Below, piece after piece: positions 17,938-27,097 of a stretch of DNA of 64,000 nt (within the stretch, counting starts at the first letter, position 1; every line of letters begins with the position of its first letter). The translations under genes were made by a program, and so were the position numbers. The notes below the pieces were generated by a model. It saw only the letters and a program-made list of their open reading frames with translations. It had not been told where the DNA came from and made no database searches. Source of the stretch: Flavobacterium fluviale (lineage in GTDB: Bacteria; Bacteroidota; Bacteroidia; Flavobacteriales; Flavobacteriaceae); the NCBI RefSeq assembly GCF_003312915.1, contig NZ_CP030261.1, positions 3,162,001-3,226,000 of the forward strand. Reading direction: 5' to 3'.

Positions 17938-18765
17938 CTAAACTATGCCTTCTTTCTCTAAGGCAGTCTTTACTTCTTTATACCAATACGGGAACAGTTT
18001 AAAAAGCCTGTTTTCTATTTCTTCAACAATGTCAATCCTGTATTTTTTTTGGCCTGCGATATGTGTGTAACCTATTCGGTCTGCGAGCTGACTGTTTTCG
18101 AACAAGTTTTTTTTCCAAAGCAGTAATGTTGGTTTAATATTATGGTGATGTAATAATGCTGCGAGATTGTACTGTTCTAAAACAATGCAAGGTTCTATTC
18201 TGGCAATTTTGGGATTGTTATTTTTTATAAAAATTTCCTCTAGCGTATAATAAACTTTTAAAAACTGATCCCGAAGTTCCAAGTCTCTAAAACCCAATAC
18301 GCCGCAGTTAAAAGCATATCCCAAATCGGGTTTCCAATAGTCTAAATCCTTAGTATATTGATTAAAAAAATCTAAGCGATATTGGTACATGCTATACAAT
18401 TCGTAATCATTTTGTTCAACGATTACTTTATCAAAATCAAAATTTATTTTTTTCTTTATAAAGACATCATTATCAAGATGTATAAAGGGTTTAGTTTGTT
18501 TTTCCATTACATCAATTTTCGATTTCATCCAAATGACAGTGTCTTCATTGCTGCTGATTTTTGTAACCCGGCACGGAAGCATATACAGAAACTTATACGC
18601 TGTTTCATCGGCATAAAGTTCAATATCCTCATACCATAAATGGCTGTAGAGTATGCTTAGTGCGGTTGAATAAATGGTTTCTTTAAATTTATTTCCTTCA
18701 TTCCATCGATTATTACTAATAGGAAATACATCTAAGCTGTAAATTATTCTAGGCTCTTCCCTCAT
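17938..18765 (-). CDS. DUF6734-like (GT-A-type) protein A
   Basis: 275 aa, paralogue of the gene at 16850-17713, aligned along its whole length without large gaps. The DxD-type motif is HLDNDVFIKK (D98-N-D100), preceded by WMKSKIDVMEKQTKPF. Other shared blocks are YAFNCGVLGFRDLELRDQF and VLEQYNLAALL. It lacks signal peptide and membrane segments. The ATG overlaps the stop of the upstream nucleotidyltransferase-like gene by 4 bp, so translation is coupled, and it belongs to the eCIS operon. Function unknown; a sugar-transferring effector, or an enzyme modifying the particle, is the inference from the DxD motif and position. Confidence 0.65.
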   Translation of the reverse strand: MREEPRIIYSLDVFPISNNRWNEGNKFKETIYSTALSILYSHLWYEDIELYADETAYKFLYMLPCRVTKISSNEDTVIWMKSKIDVMEKQTKPFIHLDNDVFIKKKINFDFDKVIVEQNDYELYSMYQYRLDFFNQYTKDLDYWKPDLGYAFNCGVLGFRDLELRDQFLKVYYTLEEIFIKNNNPKIARIEPCIVLEQYNLAALLHHHNIKPTLLLWKKNLFENSQLADRIGYTHIAGQKKYRIDIVEEIENRLFKLFPYWYKEVKTALEKEGIV

Positions 18766-19349
18766 AAAATATTTTTTTTAATGGTATGAATTAATTTTTT
18801 TTCTTCCAGAAAAGTTATGTTGTTGTACAGAGAAGCTTTTCGGCTGTGTTTGTACAATCGTCTCCATTGATAATCAGTACCTTTTGCTTCTGAAGTATTG
18901 AGATGTATTTCATTATTATGATTTTTTTGACTGTCTTCAAATGAGGTATGCCAGACCATTTTACCCAGCAAAGGCGACTGGATATGAGTTACATTAGTAA
19001 AATCTCTTGGAAAACTGTCTATATTGATGGACTTGTCGCCAACTCTGAAAATATTTACTAATGCTTCTCCGCTTTTGGTTTTATAAAATTTAGAGTTATA
19101 TCTTTTTGTAGCCAGTTTGCTGGTCATGGGCTGTAAATCTATTTCGTTTTCAAAAATTAGATCTATATCATTGATGGTAATATCATAATACTCACGAAGA
19201 TTAATATAGTCTGCAATACCGCCGCAAAAGACTACTTTAGACATGTTTACATTATTAAATAAAAATTCTAAAGCCATTTGCTGAAAGCTGCGAATATTTT
19301 TTTTATCGTATTCTAAAAAAGAGGTGTTTTCAACATTCATAATTTCCAT
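18762..19349 (-). CDS. Nucleotidyltransferase-fold-like protein in the eCIS operon
   Basis: 195 aa, counted from the ATG at 19349, which lies 2 bp after the tape-measure stop; a longer reading from 19556 would overlap that gene by 200 bp and is rejected. Residues 38-68 read SKVVFCGGIADYINLREYYDITINDIDLIFE, with GG (43-44) and D61-I-D63. This GG...DxD layout is that of the minimal nucleotidyltransferase fold (aminoglycoside/toxin-type). The rest (SINIDSFPRDFTNV, a likely third acidic strand) is compatible. Role in the system is unknown: a toxin, or an enzyme working with the two DUF6734 proteins that follow at once. Confidence 0.6.
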   Translation of the reverse strand: MEIMNVENTSFLEYDKKNIRSFQQMALEFLFNNVNMSKVVFCGGIADYINLREYYDITINDIDLIFENEIDLQPMTSKLATKRYNSKFYKTKSGEALVNIFRVGDKSINIDSFPRDFTNVTHIQSPLLGKMVWHTSFEDSQKNHNNEIHLNTSEAKGTDYQWRRLYKHSRKASLYNNITFLEEKKLIHTIKKNIL

Positions 19350-19351
19350 TT

Positions 19352-20938
19352 TTACCAGTTCACATAAAGGATTCGTTTTTTCCAAGCCAATTTTATGATG
19401 CTCAGATTCCAGTTTAATTTGTCTAATAAAATATCTTGTGTTTTTCGCTCTATAATTATTGTGGGAGTATCGTCTCCCTTGATACTCAGTTTTCCGGGGC
19501 GCTGTAAAAATTCGTTTTGCAGCAATTCTGCCGATGCTGTTTTCATTACCTCCCAATTGCTCACCACTGCTTGCAGCATTGCGACAGCTTCTTTTTTCAT
19601 TTCTTCAGAGAGAACAATGTTTCGTTCAATAGGCTGGGCTAAAGGAATATTGCATAAGAATTTTTCAAAACCCATAGCGTTCTCATAATCCTGTTCTTTT
19701 CCTGTGGCAATGTAATGCAAAAGGTGCGCGGCCGTTTCGGGATGCGTTATGGTGTTGTCTTTATTCAACAGTTTGCAATTTTCAAAAAGCGATTTCAAAA
19801 ACGGATGAATCAAAACCAAACCTGCATTGTCGAGATACAATTCGCTGTTATCTGGATCTAGTATTTCTTCTTCTTTTTCAAATGACAAATCTTTTTTATC
19901 GATTACTTCTTCGTTATTCGGAGTTTTTTCTTTTGAGTTATTTGGAGAGACAGAAGTCTCTTTGTCATTTGACAAAATCAAATCTGGGCTGGTTGTTGGT
20001 TCTTCTTTATTTTCCTGAATTTTCTCATTTTCTTTTTCTTTTAAAATTGGCTCTATTTTTTTTTCGATATTCAAAACAAAAGTTTCAAGATCTGCCAGTA
20101 CTTCCAGTTCGTTTTTATTTTCTATCTGATTTTTAATTTCCTTTAGAAAAAGTTCCTTGTGTTTTAAAAAGTTGTTCTTTGTATGAAATTCAAATGCATT
20201 GCAGATTAATCTGAAAAGTTTTTGTTTTACAATGACATTGCTTGTATCTAAAAGACTTAAAACAACTATTTCCCATGTTAAAAATCTTTGATTCGGAATC
20301 ATTAGATTTTTTGCAATACGAGTCTCTATTTGTTTTTTTATGGCTTCAATGCTTTTTATTTTGGAATTGTTGTCGGTGTTGTTTTTTTTAAAAAGTATTC
20401 CTTTTTTAATAATGGATACAATTTGGCTGTCCGTAAATTGTTTGATAAACCGTGTTCTCGCAATTGTTTTTTGGACTGTATTTTTCCATTTAGAAGAAAA
20501 AGTTTCATCATTTAGAATTTCGCTAAATATATTATCCTCAACTATTTTAAACTCACTATTTAAAGTTATCCACCAAGTATCAGTACCCGTATCGAGGAAA
20601 TGAAAAAAGCGTTCTATTTCTTTTTCTTGTGGTTTGATGAGTTTAAAACCCTCACTATTTTTTGCTTCCTTTTCAAAAACTTCTTCAACTTGTTTTGAAA
20701 TGTTTTTTAGAATTTGCTCTTTAAAATCTTCAAAATCCAAATTTTGATTGAGGACAATATCAATGTTGAGTTTTTCTAATTGTATGCTTTGTGAGGGATT
20801 TTTAGAATCCAATTCATTAAAATAATTTTCTAAAAGCGAAAATATTTCCTTTTGCAAAAACGCATCAATATTGTCCTTGAGATAATATCCTTTTTCTTTA
20901 GAATTGGTATTTATCTCAAGGAAAACTGTATTGATCAT
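19352..20938 (-). CDS. Contractile injection system tape measure protein (Afp14-like)
   Basis: 528 aa from the ATG at 20938 (MINTVFLEIN), the conserved family start; an in-frame GTG at 20959 would overlap the upstream gene. The N terminus (INTVFLEINTNSKEKGYYLKD, LEKLNIDI) and the C-terminal half (LYLDNAGLVLIHPFLKSLFENCKLL, HLLHYIATG, LCNIPLAQPIE, LSEEMKKEAVAMLQAVV) match the CIS tape-measure family. The middle (about 290-360) is a Lys/Glu/Ser-rich linker whose length would set tube length. It follows the 1143-aa protein by 10 bp. Confidence 0.88.
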   Translation of the reverse strand: MINTVFLEINTNSKEKGYYLKDNIDAFLQKEIFSLLENYFNELDSKNPSQSIQLEKLNIDIVLNQNLDFEDFKEQILKNISKQVEEVFEKEAKNSEGFKLIKPQEKEIERFFHFLDTGTDTWWITLNSEFKIVEDNIFSEILNDETFSSKWKNTVQKTIARTRFIKQFTDSQIVSIIKKGILFKKNNTDNNSKIKSIEAIKKQIETRIAKNLMIPNQRFLTWEIVVLSLLDTSNVIVKQKLFRLICNAFEFHTKNNFLKHKELFLKEIKNQIENKNELEVLADLETFVLNIEKKIEPILKEKENEKIQENKEEPTTSPDLILSNDKETSVSPNNSKEKTPNNEEVIDKKDLSFEKEEEILDPDNSELYLDNAGLVLIHPFLKSLFENCKLLNKDNTITHPETAAHLLHYIATGKEQDYENAMGFEKFLCNIPLAQPIERNIVLSEEMKKEAVAMLQAVVSNWEVMKTASAELLQNEFLQRPGKLSIKGDDTPTIIIERKTQDILLDKLNWNLSIIKLAWKKRILYVNW

Positions 20939-20948
20939 ATGTTTACTA

Positions 20949-23900
20949 TTACTTACCACCAGCTGTCAGGTATTCGATCTGCATATTTAGGCTGGTTATT
21001 ATAAAACCGCTTTTTGCAAATACTTTTAACATAGCAGACAAAAACTCTTTCAGCGCTCCGCTTTTATCAGTATTAAATCCTATTTCAACGAAACCTTTAA
21101 ATAAATCAGTATAAAGAACTGCTGCTGCTGTAATTTGTTCTTCAGAAGCTTTAAGGTTTTTTGCATCCTGGCATCTCAAAATAGTATAAAATAAGGAAGT
21201 GCTTAACGCTACCAGCGTTTCAACCGAAGTAATCTCATTTGAATTTTGCAGTTTTACCGTAGAATTAACAGCTGCGACTATCGTCTTGAAATAGTCCTGA
21301 TTGAATAATTCAGGTAATTTAGCATTTAAACTACCGCTGATGTAACTTTCAAGGTTGCTTTCAATTTCTACAAATTTGTTTTGAGTTTCAGTAATGAATT
21401 TAGTAGTATCCTTATTGAATTTATTAGAAACACCAATTTCTTTAAGATAGGAAATGCTTGAAAGTGAATTTCGTACAAATAATATAGCATTGTTTAGACA
21501 GGTATTTTCTTCAACTGGTTTTCTAATCTCAATTGAATTTGGACCGTCGGTTACGGAGCCGCATTTGCCTTCTGCAGTTAACGAAACGGAAATAGAAGAT
21601 TCATTAAATAAAGAAATTGGTCTTGTAATTGGATCTTTTTTGTCTGTAATCACTAATTCCTCATTTATTTTCCAAGTATAAGCCACAGCGTTTGCGGAGT
21701 TGTTGTTTAGCGTCAACATTCCATTCGCATCTATATCATAAGAAAAACTGGCAGTAGGCAGATCTAAGAGGGTAATAGAAAGATTGGATGGTTTGCCGTC
21801 TATCAAAATAGTTACACTTGCAGCACCCGAAGTTATACTAGCCGGAATAAACTGAAATTTTCCTCCTTTTAATGCTTTAACTCCTTCTCCCGATAAAATT
21901 GCATCTTTTGTGGCAGGCTCAATGGTAAGTGGATACGACGTTTTATCATTTTTACAAAAGGAAATGATATTCATCAATCTGTTATCTATCAGTACTTTTG
22001 GATCTTCAATTTCAAAACTTACTTGATGGGTGATTTGAAAACTGCAGTTGCCATTATCAGCATTGAGCGTAACCTCAAAAGTGAATTTTTTCTGACTTTC
22101 GCTATTGTACTGGTAGAGGTGTTTTATCTCTGTTTTTTCGTCTGTAACAAGATCGGTTTTGTCGCCAAAATTCCACGTAAATTTAGTACCGGTAAGGTTT
22201 TCTCCGCTTACGGTAAAAGTAACTTCGGTTTCGGTGGTTCCGAATGGTTTTAAGGGAACTGCAGTAAAATCGAATATTGGTTTTTCAAAAATGGTTATCT
22301 CGCATTTAGTCTCAAAATTATTAACGGTAAAGGTTATGGGCTGGCCTATCAGCTCTCTGCTCACTAAATTGGGATCAAAAACAAGTACTCCAAATTCATT
22401 TACTTTAATCCCTCCGTTTTGATCAGGTCTCACATTGGCTTTTATAAAACCTCCCGCCGGAGATACTTTAAAAGGCAGAGGAGGGGTTTTACTGTCAAAA
22501 CAAATTTTAGCAACAGGCAGACTAAGACTGATATTGTTTTCGTCGCAACATAAATAAGGCAGCGAAAAATCGGCCACAATGGGGTTTAAAATAGGGATGC
22601 CTTCAGCAAACTTTTCAAAATCACCAGTTAAAGAAGGTCTGCGGCTGTTGTAATAATAGTAATACGGAATTTTTTCTTCCAGATAGATCATTATAAATGT
22701 GCCTCCGGGAGCTACGCCCGCTTTATGCTCGTAACCGTGGTTTTTGTTGAGGTAATATTGGGTGAAATTCTGGATGGTTGTATCGAGTTCATTAGCATTT
22801 ACTGCCAGAATCATGATATTGAACCCAAGTCCGTTTTCTAACCTGATTTGCTGAATTGCTTTAAGTGCTTCTTTGTAATTGCGTCCCTGATGTCCTTCGA
22901 TTCTATAAAAATCACTGTCCAGATGAATCTCGAGCGGTTTTTTAGTATTTAGTAAATCATCATGATAACTAATATTGTTTTTTTGCAGTCCTAAAATGGT
23001 TTTATCAAAATCCCAGGCATGAATAAGCGAATCGTTTACAGTATTGTAAAATGGAATGGCTTTTTTGCCCAATTTACCCATTTGTAAAGAAGGTGTAATT
23101 TTTATAAAATCATATAACGGATTGTAGTTTTCTAATAATTGCAGACTTCGCAGAATAAGACTGTATAGTCTTTGCTTGGCCGTATTTTCGCCGTAACATA
23201 GTTTGATTTCATCTGCTGCTGCGTCTTTTTCTTCTGAATCTTCATCTGCAAGACAATCGTTACAAGAGCCGAAGTTTTCTCCTGCAAGCAAAGGCGATTT
23301 GTAAAAAGCATGACGGAATTCAAAACAAGGCTCGTTTTTTATTAGTTCGCCCAGCATTAAATGCTTTGGAAATGCATTAATATCGGGATCGCAATAAGTA
23401 TCATCAATGCTGATTAACAGTGCTTTGGTTTCGTTGTAGGTATCAACCAGATCGTTAAGCAGATCGTATAAATATTGAAAATCGGGAGGAAGTACTGGGT
23501 CTCCTTCAAAATTAAACAACTCGGTTATATTTTTTTGAATAGCATCTAAAGCGAGCGGCATGTTCAGGCCCGTCAATAGGATATTGTAGCCGTCCTGTAA
23601 ATTCTGAACTACATTGTTTTTGAAAATTCCCTTGGTGAAATTTTGTTTTATGGTTTCAAGATGCGCAAAATCATCTGGTTTTAGTACAATTCGGTTTGAT
23701 TTTACGTCGGGTAATTTATGATAAAGATTAGTATAATTGATTTGGCCAATTAAGCTGTCATGATTCATTATTTGTGCGGCAACGGCTTTGCTGACAATTA
23801 AAACTCTAAAATTGCCCACAATTTCCAATCCCTGATTGTCGCACGAAAGACTAACACAAAGGTCAGATTCTTTTTCATAAGACTCCAGATACAAAAGAAT

Positions 23901-24380
23901 TACGGCATCGTTAAACTCAAATCCTGTATTGGCGGAAAATTGAGTTAAAGCAAAATTGGGATCTTTTTCTTTTTTTTGCTGTTCTTCTGTTAAGAGTTCA
24001 TAAAGAGGCAATTGCTGGTTTGCCCCACCATAAAAAAATGGTTTATAAGCCGCTTTTGTATTATCATAAATTTTGCAGTGCGTATAGGTTTTGGAGTCAA
24101 AATCGATTTTTTTGTTTCCCAATGCATCTGCCTGATATAATTTAAAAAGATCACCATCAGTAGTTATACCCGTTCCCTGCGTTATGGATATGGTATTTTG
24201 AACCGCATCATAAGCAGGATACAAGCCGCAAACTATACCAACGCCACTCAGGTAAATGCGGGAGAGGCGGTCCTGGTCGTCAAAAAAATCTACAACCTCA
24301 TTAAGGTTTCCTTCTGTAAGTACCTGATTCTTTGTAAATCGTCGGTATTGTGTTGTTATTGTTGAAAGTTTAGCTGACAT
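20949..24380 (-). CDS. 1143-aa eCIS-associated protein with PKD-like domains
   Basis: Conserved N-terminal region starting MSAKLSTITTQYRRFTKNQVLTEGNLNEVVDFFDDQDRLSRIYLSGVGIVCGL is the kind found next to Afp12 in Bacteroidota eCIS loci. After a ~550-aa part with a cysteine-rich loop (NFGSCNDCLADED) come beta-sandwich repeats; one has the PKD signature FTWNFGDKTDLV near residue 730, and a second stretch (ASFSYDIDANGMLTLNNNS...YTWKI) near residue 865 looks like another. The last ~170 aa are helical. It stands where Afp13 (tail fibre) stands in the antifeeding prophage. A baseplate extension or receptor-binding fibre is the inference; it has no signal peptide. Confidence 0.65.
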   Translation of the reverse strand: MSAKLSTITTQYRRFTKNQVLTEGNLNEVVDFFDDQDRLSRIYLSGVGIVCGLYPAYDAVQNTISITQGTGITTDGDLFKLYQADALGNKKIDFDSKTYTHCKIYDNTKAAYKPFFYGGANQQLPLYELLTEEQQKKEKDPNFALTQFSANTGFEFNDAVILLYLESYEKESDLCVSLSCDNQGLEIVGNFRVLIVSKAVAAQIMNHDSLIGQINYTNLYHKLPDVKSNRIVLKPDDFAHLETIKQNFTKGIFKNNVVQNLQDGYNILLTGLNMPLALDAIQKNITELFNFEGDPVLPPDFQYLYDLLNDLVDTYNETKALLISIDDTYCDPDINAFPKHLMLGELIKNEPCFEFRHAFYKSPLLAGENFGSCNDCLADEDSEEKDAAADEIKLCYGENTAKQRLYSLILRSLQLLENYNPLYDFIKITPSLQMGKLGKKAIPFYNTVNDSLIHAWDFDKTILGLQKNNISYHDDLLNTKKPLEIHLDSDFYRIEGHQGRNYKEALKAIQQIRLENGLGFNIMILAVNANELDTTIQNFTQYYLNKNHGYEHKAGVAPGGTFIMIYLEEKIPYYYYYNSRRPSLTGDFEKFAEGIPILNPIVADFSLPYLCCDENNISLSLPVAKICFDSKTPPLPFKVSPAGGFIKANVRPDQNGGIKVNEFGVLVFDPNLVSRELIGQPITFTVNNFETKCEITIFEKPIFDFTAVPLKPFGTTETEVTFTVSGENLTGTKFTWNFGDKTDLVTDEKTEIKHLYQYNSESQKKFTFEVTLNADNGNCSFQITHQVSFEIEDPKVLIDNRLMNIISFCKNDKTSYPLTIEPATKDAILSGEGVKALKGGKFQFIPASITSGAASVTILIDGKPSNLSITLLDLPTASFSYDIDANGMLTLNNNSANAVAYTWKINEELVITDKKDPITRPISLFNESSISVSLTAEGKCGSVTDGPNSIEIRKPVEENTCLNNAILFVRNSLSSISYLKEIGVSNKFNKDTTKFITETQNKFVEIESNLESYISGSLNAKLPELFNQDYFKTIVAAVNSTVKLQNSNEITSVETLVALSTSLFYTILRCQDAKNLKASEEQITAAAVLYTDLFKGFVEIGFNTDKSGALKEFLSAMLKVFAKSGFIITSLNMQIEYLTAGGK

Positions 24381-24391
24381 TGGAATAGTTT

Positions 24392-27097
24392 TTATAATGA
24401 TCCTAAATTCGTTTTTCCTAGTATAATTTTATCTGACAATCGCTCGTTTTCATCACTGCAGTCAAACAGTCGTCCTGTTGGGTAAACATTGTCGAGAACG
24501 GTTAACGCTTTAATAAAACTGATTAATTGAGGTTCCGGCTGTTCCTGATTTAAATCCGTTTTGGCAAACAAATAGTCTTTGTATGCTTTTTCAAATTGAA
24601 TAAGCTGGTTTTCTGCGGGGTCTTTTACATCTTTTTCCCGGTATCCAATCCAGCATATTTTTGCCAGAACGTGAGCGGGCAGTTTTTCTTTAATTATTTT
24701 TTCGATGTAATTTCTAAAATCGGTATTGGCAAATCGCAGTGTATATCCAGGCAGGACTACGCTTACACGATAGGAGTAGGGATCTATGGGTTCGCAACTA
24801 TCGCATTCATCTGCGCAGATAGGCATGAAGGTATCCGGATTTACTGTGGTCAGATTTACGTCGGGGCGAAGCATCATGTGCTCGATCAAAAACATTCCTT
24901 CTTCGGTAAAATCTTCTTTCATAAAACGTATCAATTCCAGAATCGATTTTTCTAAATCCGTCAGACTATAGTATTCAAATCTGCGGGCAATAATACGGTT
25001 GGGGTTTTTCTTGTCTTTAATTGCCGGATTTATTATGTCATACGAATATTTTCCGGTATCTGACTGCTGAATTAAAATATTGTCGATAATGGATAAATCC
25101 TGTATTGTGCCGTTTTTAAAAGCTTCTTTTATTTTATATTCCCGAGTCTGAATAATCTGCAATACGGCAAAATAAAGTTCCTTATTAGCGGCCGAAGTAT
25201 CAAAGTATTCTGCTGTGGAAGAAAGTACAATCTCATCGTTCTGATCTACAATACGCCATCTATAAACCGATTGATTGTCTGTGTCAATGAAATTGTACAT
25301 TTGGACAAACGAATTAGAAAGATTCCTGCGGCTGTAATCTTTAATACCTATTAGTCTCGAAATCCTTTTTTCGGCTCCTGAAACATTAGTGGTATTCCAT
25401 AAATTGGAAATAGGCTGTTTGTAATAATCAAAAGCATTGCCTCGCTCTTTGCTGACTACTTTATAATCTTTTAAAAAGTTTTCTTTGTCACGCAGTACGA
25501 CCTGATCTGTAGTGCTGCCGTAAATGGTTTTGTTGACAAAAACGTATTCCGAAAAATTTTCGGCAAAACGAGACAAAAGGTGGTCTAGAATTTTATTTCT
25601 TCGTTCAATATTATTGTCCTGCTGGTCAAAAAGCAGTGCCGTAATAGTTTCGTCGTTGTAATTTTCATAGCCGTTTACAATGTCATCAGCACCTTCAATG
25701 TCATTAACGACTTGAGTAAAAAGCGTTCTTGTTAAGTTGCCGCTGACAGAAAGCAACTCGCTTACCTGACCCAATTGTTTAAAATAACTTCCCAATATCT
25801 GATCAAAGAATAAAAGATAGCCTTTTAATTGTTTTGCTTTAGATTTACGTTCGATAGAGGCTCTTGAAGGAAGTCCGACTTCGCCAATACCATAGGTTTC
25901 AGGAAAATCATTTTGTATGGTGGTATAAAAATCGGTGTTCAGATATTCGCCATTTGGTATTTCTAATTCTTTATTCTGGCTGGCATTGGTTGTCGCTTTG
26001 TCTTTTTCGGCTTTTATGGCATCTAAATAAATTTTTACCTGCGCCTGATTGATATTCAAAGGCAATAATCCTTTGTTGTAATTGAAAACACTTTTAGCAC
26101 AAACAACAGGTTTTTGGTAAGGTGCAAGGCAGATAAGCCATTTGTTTTCGAGATCGTCACCGCCGCAATTTCCCAAAGAAATATCTTTAATCAGCAGTAC
26201 GTCCGGCACCGACATGATGATTCTCATAATATCTGAAAGACGTACTTCATTTCTTAAATCGGCTATAAGCAGTTCTTTAGTATCAATAAAACCGTTCTCT
26301 AAACTAGGACCATCAAAAATTTCCAAAGTTGAATATCCTTTGTCCATCATTTGTTTTAAAGAATAAAAATTGACCGTTGTCGATAAATAACTTTCGAGAG
26401 CATCAATGACATTGGCATGAACTAGTTCTTCATCGGCTTCGGTAGCGACTTCAATATCGGCACATATTTTTATAGGATAGTCTGTCACTTTTTTGATATC
26501 CACAAGATCTTCGCAAAGGTTTCTGTTGGCGTGATACTGCTTTCTTATTTTTTCTTTTACGATCTCTATTTCTGAGGGTTTTGAGCTTTCAAAATCTACA
26601 TAAAGATCATACAAGCCGTTGAGCTCAAAAGACTTTCTTAAATTTGGAGTGGCTGCTAAATCTTCAAAATCCTTACTATCATAAGAAAGTTTATCTTTTT
26701 TGCAGTCGACATAAACTGTTTTTTCATGTTTTGCAAGCCAGCAGTTTCTCACTCCTTTTATGTCTATAAATAGTTTTCGGTAATCATTTTGCGTGACCGG
26801 ACTGGACGACAATACTTCTGAGGCTTTAAAAAATTGTTTTGGAATGCCTTTATTACTGTCATTTGATTCTAATATATTTTCTATAGGCAGATTGAGTCTC
26901 ATGCCAAGATCTGAAATGGCGTAGCAGAGCATCTCGAGCATTGTGATACCCGGATCATGCTCGTTAAAATCAGTCCAAAGTTTACTGCCGAAAGACTCTA
27001 TGTATTCGATTCCTTTTTTTCTCAAATAAAAGAAATCCAAATCGTCCTCAGTCGCTGCTTTTTTAGGAATGGTTATATGTTGGGTTCGTATCGACAT
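24392..27097 (-). CDS. eCIS baseplate protein (Afp12-like, baseplate J family)
   Basis: 901 aa. The N-terminal SYGSKLWTDFNEHDPGITMLEMLCYAISDLGMRLNLPIENIL type segment, with DPGITMLE, is typical of the larger baseplate wedge protein (gp6/gpJ-like) of contractile injection systems. The C-terminal half has a cysteine pair region (CADECDSCEP) and SYRVSVVLPGYTLRFANTDFRNYIEKIIKEKLPAHVLAKICWIG, also family-like. Its start overlaps the end of the other baseplate-J gene by 25 bp. It works in the baseplate wedge around the spike. Confidence 0.85.
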   Translation of the reverse strand: MSIRTQHITIPKKAATEDDLDFFYLRKKGIEYIESFGSKLWTDFNEHDPGITMLEMLCYAISDLGMRLNLPIENILESNDSNKGIPKQFFKASEVLSSSPVTQNDYRKLFIDIKGVRNCWLAKHEKTVYVDCKKDKLSYDSKDFEDLAATPNLRKSFELNGLYDLYVDFESSKPSEIEIVKEKIRKQYHANRNLCEDLVDIKKVTDYPIKICADIEVATEADEELVHANVIDALESYLSTTVNFYSLKQMMDKGYSTLEIFDGPSLENGFIDTKELLIADLRNEVRLSDIMRIIMSVPDVLLIKDISLGNCGGDDLENKWLICLAPYQKPVVCAKSVFNYNKGLLPLNINQAQVKIYLDAIKAEKDKATTNASQNKELEIPNGEYLNTDFYTTIQNDFPETYGIGEVGLPSRASIERKSKAKQLKGYLLFFDQILGSYFKQLGQVSELLSVSGNLTRTLFTQVVNDIEGADDIVNGYENYNDETITALLFDQQDNNIERRNKILDHLLSRFAENFSEYVFVNKTIYGSTTDQVVLRDKENFLKDYKVVSKERGNAFDYYKQPISNLWNTTNVSGAEKRISRLIGIKDYSRRNLSNSFVQMYNFIDTDNQSVYRWRIVDQNDEIVLSSTAEYFDTSAANKELYFAVLQIIQTREYKIKEAFKNGTIQDLSIIDNILIQQSDTGKYSYDIINPAIKDKKNPNRIIARRFEYYSLTDLEKSILELIRFMKEDFTEEGMFLIEHMMLRPDVNLTTVNPDTFMPICADECDSCEPIDPYSYRVSVVLPGYTLRFANTDFRNYIEKIIKEKLPAHVLAKICWIGYREKDVKDPAENQLIQFEKAYKDYLFAKTDLNQEQPEPQLISFIKALTVLDNVYPTGRLFDCSDENERLSDKIILGKTNLGSL

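Noticed and set aside
19350..19556. Longer start for the nucleotidyltransferase-like gene
   Set aside because: It would overlap the tape-measure gene by 200 bp; the ATG at 19349 is 2 bp behind that gene's stop.
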